A stretch of 64,000 nucleotides of DNA from assembly GCF_004769235.1 (NCBI RefSeq), contig NZ_RQFG01000019.1, positions 558,001-622,000 of the forward strand, given 5' to 3'. The DNA comes from Leptospira kanakyensis. Lineage in GTDB: Bacteria; Spirochaetota; Leptospiria; Leptospirales; Leptospiraceae. The notes beneath the pieces were generated by a model. It saw only the letters and a program-made list of their open reading frames with translations. It was not told the DNA's origin and made no database searches. This document shows, in pieces, positions 1 through 8,270 of the stretch (the stretch's first letter is position 1; every line of letters starts with the position of its first letter). Made by a program: the position numbers and the translations under genes.

Positions 1-96
1 TTTCAAACATGGTTTTCATAACTAGACTCCCTCACTTCCAGTCATAACTCGGACATGGGGTAGTCTGTCCAGGGAATTTGGAAAAATAGATGAGTT

Positions 97-924
97 CTAA
101 GGGGTCTGGACTGTAGCCCCATCTACATAGGTTCCCGATATCCCGGAACAATGTGTGGCAGCAGTCCCCGCCCCTCCCGTCAAAGGAGCTGTATAAACGC
201 TGATGATATAACCAACACTGGACTGGGTGACCTTACAAGATCCCACCACACTTGTTTCCGTACATTTAGACGTCTGTTTGGTTCCGGAAAGACAACTTGT
301 GAGATACCCATAATAGTTTTGGCAGACACCACCACCCACAGCACAAGCAAATTTAAAGGTCTTAGTAGAACCCCCGTTGAGAAGGTCAGAAAGGTCTGAA
401 TCAGAAATTGTTTGTACGGGAGTACCGTCAGTCAAAACCGTCAGCGGATTTACCGAAGCACTTTCTTTTTGGTAGAGATAGAACAAATAACTCCCAGCCT
501 TTGTAAAAGTGATCACCGTTGCCGGTGAATCTGCTTTGGAATATTCTGTTCCTTCTTTTGCTAGGACTGCTGCAGAAAGATCCAAAGGACAACTTGTCGA
601 AACATAAACAGAAAGCTTCGCATAACGAGAGAGTACGACTCTTGTTCCAATTTGAGCTCCGGTGATTTGCATGACTGCATAATAGGTATCGCCGGCAAGA
701 GCAAAGGAGACTGACTGTGAAGTAGTTGTGATTCCAGTATAACCAGCTTTGATTTGTGTTCCAAGGCCAGCCACAGTACATCCATCCGCTCCCGTTTCTT
801 TAGCTAAAACGAGTGAGGTTGCAGCATCGTTTTTAGAAGTCTCTCCAGAACACCCGAAAAAAACAGAAAAAAGAAAAAAACTCATGAGTAATAAAAACAA
901 TTTGAATGGGTACATCCGAAACAT
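97..924 (-). CDS. Hypothetical exported lipoprotein
   Basis: I do not recognise the family. The 275-residue product starts with a hydrophobic signal sequence of about 22 residues ending in a spirochaete-type lipobox (SVFFGC, Cys25), so it is probably lipid-anchored in the envelope. The mature part is Ser/Thr/Gly-rich with several scattered Cys residues, which suggests disulfides and a periplasmic or surface location. The start is the first ATG, preceded by a purine-rich AGGAAGG..AGAG stretch. It lies 4 bases after the FHA-protein gene and is the last gene of the leftward envelope operon. Function unknown. Confidence 0.75.
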   Translation of the reverse strand: MFRMYPFKLFLLLMSFFLFSVFFGCSGETSKNDAATSLVLAKETGADGCTVAGLGTQIKAGYTGITTTSQSVSFALAGDTYYAVMQITGAQIGTRVVLSRYAKLSVYVSTSCPLDLSAAVLAKEGTEYSKADSPATVITFTKAGSYLFYLYQKESASVNPLTVLTDGTPVQTISDSDLSDLLNGGSTKTFKFACAVGGGVCQNYYGYLTSCLSGTKQTSKCTETSVVGSCKVTQSSVGYIISVYTAPLTGGAGTAATHCSGISGTYVDGATVQTP

Positions 925-928
925 AACT

Positions 929-2386
929 CTACCTTCCTCGAAACGATAAGACAGTTTTTCCTATTTGGATTTCGTCCAAGTTATGCAGAACCTTGGGGCG
1001 AAGTAATTTTTTGCCATTTAAGTATACACCTGTTTCCGATACACAATCAAACAATATATACTTTCCCTTTTTGTTTTTTATCTTTGCGTGGAGGCCGGCC
1101 ACAGAGGGGTCATGGAGAACTAAATGATTGGATTCAGAGTTACCAATGGTCATTTCTTCAAACTGTAATGAATACTGTTCTGAATTTTGATTTCCATCTC
1201 TTCGTAAAAGAACTGCGTAAGAGTAAGAAGTCCCAGCGGGAGGTGTTTTCTCTGCAATGGTAAGAGCAATTTCACGGTCACGAGCTGCCTTCTCCATTGT
1301 TTCTCCATACATCCGATCGTAAACTTGGAGTTCTTCTTTTCTTTCTGAATACTCTGGTTCGAGAGGTGGAGCTGTTAGGATGCCTTGGTCTCGTTCTTCA
1401 TAACCACGTAAATAATACAAAGCCGCCAAACAAAGAAAAATGAAAAACAAACTGACCGGGAAAAAGAATAAGGGATCCGAAAGTTTCAAATACAAGGATT
1501 TGAAAAAAGATAGTTCATACCGAAATTCAAATCGTATCCCCTGGTCTACTGAAACCAAACTTCCCGCCACTGAATTCGTTTTCCACTGCGACAAATTCCA
1601 AAGAGAAAAATATACTAATTCATAATCTGGATTTCCCAAATGACGCAAATAGGAAAAAAGTTCCGGATAACTGTCTGACTTTGTGATTGGGTAATGGCTT
1701 CCATTCGCATAACTTGCTAACTTCGTTGCTTCTAAAGAACTTGGGGCAAGAACAATGAGTTGGAGGTTTTTATCTCGGATTCGTTTTGCAAGTTCCGGAA
1801 TCTCAAATCGATCCTGCCATTCAGGAGAGAAACTAACAAATATCAGAACATGGTCTTCGGTGGATGTATTTTTAGGAATCCCTTCTAAAAAGTTTTCCCA
1901 GTTCCGGATGGGATACACTGGAGCCGGTTCTTTGGGAAAAGGAAAAGATATGTCTAAAACATTAGAACGAATCCTTTCAAAAGAATGTTTATTGGAATCC
2001 GACTGGATTTGTAATTTAGACGTCCCACCCGTTTGTTCCGAAATTTTGACCAGTTGGTTTGCCAATTGGATGATCCAACGTCTGTCTTCTGCATTAGAAT
2101 AACTGGGAATGGATATGTATAAGTGGACAGGATTTTTTGATTCCAAAGGATCCAAACGAAAGGATTCGGTAAGTCTTGCCACAGAACTAAGTTCTTCGGA
2201 AAGAACAAATCCTTGGGGTGTAACATTTGTATTGGAATGGAATCGAACCTTAACTTCTGGATAAGAACGAACGTCTATCGACCTGAGTTTGAATCCAGGA
2301 TCTGCTAAAAGAATGGTGGGTAATAATAGAAAGAGGAAAATCCCATTACGAAAAGAGAAGAGAAGCTTCCTTAAGTTGTTTTCCAT
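929..2386 (-). CDS. Membrane-anchored FHA-domain protein
   Basis: The 485-residue protein has an N-terminal signal sequence (residues 13-28), an extracytoplasmic part of about 270 residues that alternates beta and alpha segments (VWA-like in feel, e.g. HVLIFVSFS then LQLIVLAPSS), one membrane span at about 305-326, and a cytoplasmic C-terminal FHA domain at about 385-485 (MTIGNSESNHLVLHD, then SVAGLHAKI and GVYLNGKKL). FHA domains bind phosphothreonine peptides, so the protein may couple an envelope event to a Ser/Thr kinase inside the cell. The start overlaps the end of the ABC ATPase gene by 41 bases, so the two are probably co-translated. The VWA assignment is tentative; the FHA call is firm. 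Confidence 0.8.
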   Translation of the reverse strand: MENNLRKLLFSFRNGIFLFLLLPTILLADPGFKLRSIDVRSYPEVKVRFHSNTNVTPQGFVLSEELSSVARLTESFRLDPLESKNPVHLYISIPSYSNAEDRRWIIQLANQLVKISEQTGGTSKLQIQSDSNKHSFERIRSNVLDISFPFPKEPAPVYPIRNWENFLEGIPKNTSTEDHVLIFVSFSPEWQDRFEIPELAKRIRDKNLQLIVLAPSSLEATKLASYANGSHYPITKSDSYPELFSYLRHLGNPDYELVYFSLWNLSQWKTNSVAGSLVSVDQGIRFEFRYELSFFKSLYLKLSDPLFFFPVSLFFIFLCLAALYYLRGYEERDQGILTAPPLEPEYSERKEELQVYDRMYGETMEKAARDREIALTIAEKTPPAGTSYSYAVLLRRDGNQNSEQYSLQFEEMTIGNSESNHLVLHDPSVAGLHAKIKNKKGKYILFDCVSETGVYLNGKKLLRPKVLHNLDEIQIGKTVLSFRGR

Positions 2387-3101
2387 ATTCTGTTTTTGGC
2401 TCCAGGTTTTGGTTTAGAACCGAAATGGTTTCTATGACTTCCCCTTCTTTCATTATCGTAACTTGGGAGGCCAGACTTTCGATGATCCGAAGTTCGTGTG
2501 TAATAAAAACAACTGATACCCCCATTTTTGCAAGGTTTTGGATGGTTTCCAAGACAATTTTTTCAGAAAAGGCATCGAGGCCTGTGGTGGGTTCATCCAA
2601 AATCAAAATTGCAGGAGTTCGTAAAAAAGCGAGGGAAAGTAGAATCCTCTGCTTTTCGCCGCCGGAAAGGGTTCTTGCATACTGCTTCCAATGAGTTCTG
2701 GGAATGGACAACTGATCCCAAGTGGAAAGTATAGATTCATAAGGAACCTTGTTTAGTCCCGATAGTTTGAAAAAATCTTTGATTTGTGCTTCTATGGTGC
2801 GGAAAGGGTGGAAGGCAGAATTTGGATTCTGTGGAACCATAAAAACTTGCGAACGAAAAGAATTCGAAAGAACATCTTCGCCGAGCACAGTAAATAAATC
2901 GTATCGGAGTCGGCAACCTTGGGGGATCATTCCAAATAGGGAAAATCCAAGTGTGGATTTTCCGGATCCTGATTCTCCAATGATCCCATAAATGATTCCT
3001 TTGGGAATTTCTAAAGAAATTCCTTTCCAAATCCTTTGCCCACCCTTTGTTTCGATGGTTGCATTTTTGATTTGGACAACGGGAAACTCAGTCGAGGCCA
3101 A
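2346..3101 (-). CDS. ABC transporter ATP-binding protein (orphan)
   Basis: A single nucleotide-binding domain of about 251 residues: Walker [11 protein letters not shown]-loop in VPQNPNSAF, signature LSGGEKQR, Walker [13 protein letters not shown] and H-loop in FITHELR. The closest general resemblance is to the oligopeptide/dipeptide importer ATPases. No permease or binding-protein gene lies nearby. I place the start at a TTG (3101) because AAGGA stands about 6 bases upstream and the overlap with gmhA is then only 14 bases; an ATG at 3140 would overlap gmhA by over 50. Substrate unknown. It sits between an LPS-sugar gene and an FHA membrane protein. Confidence 0.8.
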   Translation of the reverse strand: MASTEFPVVQIKNATIETKGGQRIWKGISLEIPKGIIYGIIGESGSGKSTLGFSLFGMIPQGCRLRYDLFTVLGEDVLSNSFRSQVFMVPQNPNSAFHPFRTIEAQIKDFFKLSGLNKVPYESILSTWDQLSIPRTHWKQYARTLSGGEKQRILLSLAFLRTPAILILDEPTTGLDAFSEKIVLETIQNLAKMGVSVVFITHELRIIESLASQVTIMKEGEVIETISVLNQNLEPKTEYGKQLKEASLLFS

Positions 3102-3675
3102 AGAGTTCCTTTTCAATGATGCTACAAAGAATATGACCAATCAGAATATGGCATTCTTGGATTCGAGCCGTTACTTTTGATGGGACAATGATTTCCACAT
3201 CAGCCTTTCCTTTTAGTTTTCCACCGTCTCCACCCAAAAACAAAACAACCTTCATTCCAATTTTCCGAGCTTCCTCAACCGCCAAAATGATGTTTTGCGA
3301 ATTTCCAGAAGTGGTGAGTCCAACAAAAACATCAGAAGGTTTTCCAAATGCCTGAACTTGTCTTTGGAAAACATATTCATATCCATAATCATTGGAACAA
3401 GCGGTAAGAACTGCTTGGTCACTGTTGAGGGCAAGGGCTGGGATGGCTTTTCTTTCATTGCCAGATTTGTAACGAACTACAAGTTCGGCTGCGATATGTG
3501 ATGCATCACAACTAGAACCTCCATTCCCACAAAAGTATAATAATCCATTTTGTTTGAGTGATTCTACCAGAAGTTTCCCAGCACTTTCAATGGAAGGCAG
3601 AAGAACAGGGAGTAACTGTTGTTTTACGGCAATTGAATCTTCGATTTGTGATTGGATGAGTGATTTATGATCCAT
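3088..3675 (-). CDS. gmhA: Phosphoheptose isomerase GmhA-like (SIS domain)
   Basis: Predicted sedoheptulose-7-phosphate isomerase, the cytoplasmic first step of ADP-heptose synthesis for the LPS core. At 195 residues it has the family length. The SIS fold shows the sugar-phosphate loops [12 protein letters not shown] (about 49-60) and TTSGNSQN (about 124-131), an [12 protein letters not shown] segment, and a C-terminal [12 protein letters not shown] helix carrying the conserved His. It sits between a gene of unknown function and an ABC ATPase, downstream of a GT2 glycosyltransferase, all leftward, which suits LPS assembly. A related SIS isomerase specificity cannot be ruled out. Confidence 0.88.
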   Translation of the reverse strand: MDHKSLIQSQIEDSIAVKQQLLPVLLPSIESAGKLLVESLKQNGLLYFCGNGGSSCDASHIAAELVVRYKSGNERKAIPALALNSDQAVLTACSNDYGYEYVFQRQVQAFGKPSDVFVGLTTSGNSQNIILAVEEARKIGMKVVLFLGGDGGKLKGKADVEIIVPSKVTARIQECHILIGHILCSIIEKELFGLD

Positions 3676-4438
3676 GTTTTATTTCCTTTTCTCTTCTTTC
3701 TTTAATGGTATTGACAGCATTGCCAAATTCGACAAGAGCAGACCCGAATCCAAATAAGTTTTTGGCTTTGGAATAAGGGTTATTTTGGTCTGCATTGCCG
3801 AGATTCAGATAAAATAATTCATCTCTTACGAGTTTCTTCTGTCTATCCGTTGCCACGGACTCAAAAAAAATTCGGCACTCTTCCCCGATAGCAAGCATTG
3901 CAAGTGCCATGGAATTGGGTTTCATTTGTAACACTAGTTGTTCCTGCCAAAATCGTTCGAAGGAAAGAACCACTCTCCAATCTTCACGAGGAGCATCGTT
4001 ATCTAAAAATAAATCTGTTTTGGGAATGGAAAGAGCTGATAATAATCCATCCACACCCGAAAGATCTTTTGTTAAACTTTTATTTAGTTCCCCTTCATCC
4101 ACAAACAAAACGCCGGCCCATTTATCTTCTTTATTTTTATACAAATGATTTCCAGTGACTAAAATCAAAGAATAATCTAATCCTTCTGCTCGAAACAATT
4201 TTTCGTTTGTTTTTGTTAAGCGAAACTTAGGTGATTCGAAAACTACGCCTGAACTCACTTGTTTTGTGCGTAGTTTCTTTTTCCAATTGTCTAGGGCTAC
4301 AGCCCATTCCATAGCGAATGATTTTGGTTCTTTTTTTCTTTTTGTTTGGTCTTGGTCTTCAGTTTTCCCATTCGAACGGAAAAAATTTAAGAACCGGGCA
4401 AAAATTCCTGGTTTGGATGGTTTTTTAGTTTTTGCCAT
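3665..4438 (-). CDS. Conserved hypothetical cytoplasmic protein
   Basis: Family not recognised. From the preferred ATG at 4438 the product is about 257 residues with a Lys/Arg-rich N-terminus ([11 protein letters not shown]) and no signal peptide or membrane span. The body is mixed alpha/beta and ends in a basic helix. A longer reading from 4489 would overlap the glycosyltransferase gene by 65 bases; the shorter start overlaps by 14, the spacing usual in this operon. It also overlaps gmhA by 11 bases, so it is translated in series with LPS genes and may serve the same pathway. Function unknown. Confidence 0.7.
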   Translation of the reverse strand: MAKTKKPSKPGIFARFLNFFRSNGKTEDQDQTKRKKEPKSFAMEWAVALDNWKKKLRTKQVSSGVVFESPKFRLTKTNEKLFRAEGLDYSLILVTGNHLYKNKEDKWAGVLFVDEGELNKSLTKDLSGVDGLLSALSIPKTDLFLDNDAPREDWRVVLSFERFWQEQLVLQMKPNSMALAMLAIGEECRIFFESVATDRQKKLVRDELFYLNLGNADQNNPYSKAKNLFGFGSALVEFGNAVNTIKERREKEIKHGS

Positions 4439-5246
4439 ATTCTTTTCTAATATTAGACGGCCGCTCAATTTGTTTTCGATCCAACTCATATAGTTTGGCG
4501 TATTTCAGAAAGGTAGAAAAAGAGGAAGCAATTGCAATCCAAAGTCCAGGAATCCCATCCAAGAACCCAAACTTAAAAATATAAATTTCAAAAAATTTAC
4601 CCAGTGGTTTCAGAATCGTTTTAATCAAAGAAAATCTTTCGCCTTTCGCATAACGAGTATAAGCAACGATACTTGAGAATTGATTGATGGTAGTGATTTG
4701 ATGACTAAAATCAGTAAAACTATAATGTAGGATATCTCCTTTCATTGTTTTCCCGTGAGAACCGGTTTTTAATTCAATGTAATCGTGGGGGTTTTCGCCG
4801 ACCCAAGTAGCTGCCTTTTTTTGGAACAAACGAAACCGGCGCAAAGGATACCAACCACTATAACGAATCCACCGACCCAAATGATAGGTTAACCTTGCTA
4901 TTTTAAATCCATCCGCGTTTACCAATTCTGATTCTAGAAACAGTTCGATAGACTGCACCAATGTTTTGTCAGCTCGTTCATCGGCATCTAGAGATAAAAT
5001 CCAATCATTGGAACAAAAACCAATGGCCTTGTTCTTTTGTTCCACATGGCCAGGAAATGGGGACTCATAAAATTTGACTTTGGAAAAGGAAGTCGCAATT
5101 TCTTTTGTACGATCCGTACTTAACGAATCTAAAACAACGATTTCGTCGGCAACGGACTCGATGGATCGAATACAATCCCCGATATTTTTTTCTTCATTGA
5201 AGGTGATGATGGCCACCGACAATTTTCTTTTTCTCTTGCCTTCCAT
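4425..5246 (-). CDS. Family 2 glycosyltransferase, WaaE/KdtX-like
   Basis: A 273-residue GT-A enzyme. The N-terminal nucleotide-sugar fold is clear: SVAIITFNEEKNIGDCI (about 9-25), DEIVVLDSLSTDRT (about 33-46) and the metal-binding motif DWILSLDADERA (about 85-96). The C-terminal third is hydrophobic and aromatic and probably lies along the inner membrane. The overall plan resembles the LPS-core glucosyltransferases WaaE/KdtX. It is the first gene of the leftward operon with gmhA and starts only 30 bases from the divergent O-antigen-ligase-like gene, so both promoters must overlap or sit inside a gene. The exact sugar is unknown. Confidence 0.85.
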   Translation of the reverse strand: MEGKRKRKLSVAIITFNEEKNIGDCIRSIESVADEIVVLDSLSTDRTKEIATSFSKVKFYESPFPGHVEQKNKAIGFCSNDWILSLDADERADKTLVQSIELFLESELVNADGFKIARLTYHLGRWIRYSGWYPLRRFRLFQKKAATWVGENPHDYIELKTGSHGKTMKGDILHYSFTDFSHQITTINQFSSIVAYTRYAKGERFSLIKTILKPLGKFFEIYIFKFGFLDGIPGLWIAIASSFSTFLKYAKLYELDRKQIERPSNIRKEYGKN

Positions 5247-5276
5247 AGGAGTTAAAACCTATTCTTAGAACCAAAT

Positions 5277-7160
5277 ATGATTGGGAAAGAAACATTTCAT
5301 AAGATTTCTGTTGTTTTTCTATACCTTTTTTTCGCTCTTTCTCCGTTTTCCATTAGCCTTTGCCAGATTTTTGCCGGTGCCTCCCTATTCTTTTTGTTCT
5401 TGGATTGTATCCAAAAAAGAGAACTTCCCCAGTTCGAAACCCAGACCCTTTTTTGGATTTTACTCTACCTTAGTTTTCTTTTCACACCCGCATCCAACGG
5501 GAACGAAACTAACTGGAAAAAAACCATTCTAGGTTCTGAGTTTGGAGATGTCTGGATGGCCTTTTTATTATTACACCATACAAGGCTCTCATACCGAGAA
5601 AAAACAAAGTTAAAACAAGCGGTGTTGGTCGGAGCCGTTTTTCTAATTCTATCTGGCCTTGTTTCTTTACTATTCCCGTATCGGCTTGCACCCTATGTGA
5701 TGGATGGATTCCAATATATCGAGGGGAAACGACTTCCGCACCTACTGGTTGTCCTCTGGCAAAAACTACCTCTCTACTTGCCGATTGGTTTCCAAAGTAC
5801 CCATCTTACGTATGGTGGATTACTCGCGATTTATCTCCCTTCTATTTTCCAAAGAACCTTTCGTTGTTTTCAAATTGCAAAAACAAAACCAATTCCTTAT
5901 TTCTATAAAATCTTTTTTCTGGCATCCAGTTTTGTTGGTTTTATCTTACTTTTCCTCAACCAGAGTCGTTCCATTTGGTTTGGACTTCTGTTTGGGATCT
6001 TTTTGATTTCCTTTCAAAAAAAGATCAAAATCAAAAAATATCTACCTGCACTTAGTTTGGGGATTTTGGTATTTGTGGGGATAGTTTTTTTTCTCTACCA
6101 AAACAATTGGCTTTTCCAAAGAGCCATCGACGATTTATTCGCTAAACGATCGTTAGAGAATCAAAGGGTATGGATTCATAAAATGAATTTTGCGATCCTA
6201 AAGGATTTTTATTTCTTAGGAATCGGATCCGGTAATTACCAAACAGAATTTATAACACAGGCAAAAACTTTGGTTAAAGAATTTCCTGAGTTGTATTATG
6301 ATCTTTCGATCACTCCCAAATCCCATGCGCATTTTGATTTTTTAGAGTTTTGGATTTTGGGTGGTTTCACCGCAGTGGTTTCGTTTCTTAGTTTTTTATA
6401 CTTAGAAACAAAACTCATTTTAAGAGCAGGTAAACAAACAGGATTTTATTTAGGTTTTTTTGCCATTGTCTTTGCTGGAAGTTTTCAATGTTATCTGGTT
6501 GATGATGAAGTCCTCCTTCCCTTCCTAGGGATTTTATGTTTGTTACCTTCTGGAAAATTAAAAAATTTTACGCAGTCTCTTCCCTCGAAAAAAAACGATG
6601 AAAAGAAAGTATTCGCATCCATTCTTTTTTGGATTTTCCTCTCGAGTTTGGGAGCTCTTTATTTGACCAAAACTCCAGCGAAGGATCTTTTTTTTCACAG
6701 AACTCGCACAGATCTAAACTTTCCCGCTGCCTTAGCGCAAGTCTCCATCAATGCCAGTGCGCCAGTGAATGTACCAGAGGGTACCAAAGAATTGTATTTT
6801 AAACTCGCTGGATGTTTGGATCATGATTCTAACTTTAACGAAACGCACAAAGTCAGAGAGGTGCCAGTTGGATTCCAAATCCATTGGGAAGACTTAACAA
6901 GTGGAGAACTCCCCGAATCCATAGAATTAGAAATTCGCAAACGAGAAAGTTTTGACCAAGACAAAGAATACAGAGTCCAAGCGGAACGAATTGTAAAAAA
7001 AGTGAGTTTTAAAAATTCAAAACAAATCCAAAGGTTCCAAGTCGATCCGAAAGAATATTTAGGAAAGGAACCAGAGTTTATCGATTTTGGACTGAAGTAT
7101 ACTTGGAAGGGAGAAAGACCGGTTTTGCCTAGAATTGAGATTTCGGGAAACTGTGAATGA
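5277..7160 (+). CDS. O-antigen ligase/polymerase-like membrane protein
   Basis: The 627-residue protein carries about ten to twelve hydrophobic segments over residues 10-460 and a Wzy/WaaL-type core with LLFLNQSRSIWFGLLFG (about 227-243) followed by a large loop holding LGIGSGNYQ and the PKSHAHFDFLEFW segment, typical of O-antigen ligases. The last about 150 residues form a soluble, probably periplasmic beta-rich tail that ordinary WaaL proteins lack. Role inferred: joining or polymerising O-antigen on lipid A-core in the inner membrane. It is divergent from the GT2/gmhA operon, which supports an LPS role. Ligase versus polymerase cannot be decided from sequence alone. Confidence 0.78.
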   Translation: MIGKETFHKISVVFLYLFFALSPFSISLCQIFAGASLFFLFLDCIQKRELPQFETQTLFWILLYLSFLFTPASNGNETNWKKTILGSEFGDVWMAFLLLHHTRLSYREKTKLKQAVLVGAVFLILSGLVSLLFPYRLAPYVMDGFQYIEGKRLPHLLVVLWQKLPLYLPIGFQSTHLTYGGLLAIYLPSIFQRTFRCFQIAKTKPIPYFYKIFFLASSFVGFILLFLNQSRSIWFGLLFGIFLISFQKKIKIKKYLPALSLGILVFVGIVFFLYQNNWLFQRAIDDLFAKRSLENQRVWIHKMNFAILKDFYFLGIGSGNYQTEFITQAKTLVKEFPELYYDLSITPKSHAHFDFLEFWILGGFTAVVSFLSFLYLETKLILRAGKQTGFYLGFFAIVFAGSFQCYLVDDEVLLPFLGILCLLPSGKLKNFTQSLPSKKNDEKKVFASILFWIFLSSLGALYLTKTPAKDLFFHRTRTDLNFPAALAQVSINASAPVNVPEGTKELYFKLAGCLDHDSNFNETHKVREVPVGFQIHWEDLTSGELPESIELEIRKRESFDQDKEYRVQAERIVKKVSFKNSKQIQRFQVDPKEYLGKEPEFIDFGLKYTWKGERPVLPRIEISGNCE

Positions 7161-7191
7161 TAGGGGGAAGAGTAAGAGATGTTGATTTTAA

Positions 7192-7486
7192 TTTGGTTTG
7201 ATTAGGAACGTCCGCGGGAATCGCTTCGATCTTCGGCCATCCTGGCCTTTCGATCTCAGCCCGTCCTACTCGCGACTTCGGACATCCTGTCCTCAGAAAA
7301 ATGGCTTCACGCTCCCTATGGGTCACTAGGATGAAGAGATGCTAGAATTAAGTTTTGGTTTGATTAGGAATGTCCGCGGGAATCGCTTCGATCTTCGGCC
7401 ATCCTGGCCTTTCGATCTCAGCCCGTCCTACTCGCGACTTCGGACATCCTGTCCTCAGAAAAATGGCTTCACGCTCCCTATGGGTC
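7192..7486. repeat. Tandem 133-bp direct repeat with CAGGATG hairpins
   Basis: Two copies, 7192-7324 and 7354-7486, differ at a single base (7209 C, 7371 T) and are 162 bases apart start to start. Each holds two 13-bp perfect inverted repeats: GGCCATCCTGGCC (7235-7247, 7397-7409) and GGACATCCTGTCC (7280-7292, 7442-7454). The two palindromes differ by a compensatory pair, so pairing is kept. On the minus strand, the strand of the adjacent tRNA genes, each hairpin shows CAGGATG with GGA in the loop. Short ORFs cross the repeat but look incidental. This fills the gene-free stretch 7161-7521. Confidence 0.9.
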
Positions 7487-7521
7487 GCTACCATTTTTTT
7501 CGCTCGTAGTCGTTCGATTCA

Positions 7522-7605
7522 TACCTGGAGCGGGAATCGAACCCGCACGGGATTACTCCCACAGGATTTTAAGTCCTGTGTGTCTACCAGTTCCACCATC
7601 CAGGC
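7522..7605 (-). tRNA. tRNA-Leu (anticodon TAA)
   Basis: On the minus strand the acceptor strands GCCTGGA and TCCAGGT pair (first pair G-T), the discriminator is A, the anticodon loop reads ACTTAAAAT giving TAA, a variable arm of class II type is present, and the T-arm holds GGTTCGATTCC. The length of 84 nt suits a leucine tRNA. It lies 14 bases downstream of tRNA-Cys on the same strand, so the two are probably one transcript. Confidence 0.93.
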
Positions 7606-7619
7606 GAATTTTCAGTGAT

Positions 7620-7690
<71 letters not shown>

Positions 7691-7706
7691 AATCGTGACT
7701 TTGGAT

Positions 7707-7734
7707 AGGCTAAAATGTGAAGGCCTGGTGTCAA
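7707..7734 (-). promoter_or_regulatory. Probable sigma-70 promoter of the tRNA-Cys/Leu pair
   Basis: On the minus strand TTGACA (7734-7729) is followed after 16 bases by TAGCCT (7712-7707). The expected start of transcription falls about 8-12 bases before the 5' end of tRNA-Cys at 7690, the usual distance for tRNA operons. Inferred from consensus only. Confidence 0.5.
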
Positions 7735-7822
7735 ATGGAAACTGAATTCACTTTTCATCGGATTGTAACATTTCTCTAAAAAATCAAATTGCTTATGTTT
7801 TTAGAACGGATGGGCTGTAAAT

Positions 7823-8233
7823 ATGAACCTAAAGACCTTTCTCGCTGTCGCCATTCTATCGATTGTCTCTCAAAATTCTTATGCGGACACGGTAACAGTG
7901 AAAGCAACCAAAGAGGTAATGGAAAACGTAAAAACTTCCACCCCAACAGCCAATTATGTTTTGGTAGAATCAAAAGATGGCACCAAACAAGCGTTTAAGA
8001 AATCTGCTGTGGCTGTGGTTTCCCTTCCTGTTGTTTGGGAAGAACCTCAAGCAGAAAAACCTGGACTTTTTGGATCCCTATTTACTTCCAAAGCAACTAA
8101 GGATACACCAAATACAGAATCCACAAATTCGGAAGAACCAAAAGAAAACCCAGAAAACCAAAGTTTTTTAAAAAGAAGGTTTCCTGAACTTGCGATCGGC
8201 GGGATGGCCCTACTTTGGATCCTTCTTCCTTAA
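7823..8233 (+). CDS. Hypothetical exported protein with C-terminal anchor
   Basis: A 136-residue protein of unknown family. It has a signal peptide (residues 1-21, ending SYADT), a short Val/Thr-rich domain of about 50 residues, a Pro/Glu/Asn/Thr-rich low-complexity linker (about 75-110) and a C-terminal hydrophobic segment (ELAIGGMALLWILLP) that ends the protein, so it may be inner-membrane anchored at its tail. It stands alone between the tRNA pair and convergent guaA. No function can be assigned. Confidence 0.65.
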   Translation: MNLKTFLAVAILSIVSQNSYADTVTVKATKEVMENVKTSTPTANYVLVESKDGTKQAFKKSAVAVVSLPVVWEEPQAEKPGLFGSLFTSKATKDTPNTESTNSEEPKENPENQSFLKRRFPELAIGGMALLWILLP

Positions 8234-8270
8234 ACCACTGTTTCAAGAAGAAATCTACAAATATCTGACC

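Noticed and set aside
7370..7618. An 82-codon plus-strand ORF across the second repeat copy and tRNA-Leu
   Set aside because: It reads through a tRNA on the other strand and most of it is the duplicated repeat; composition and context do not support a protein.
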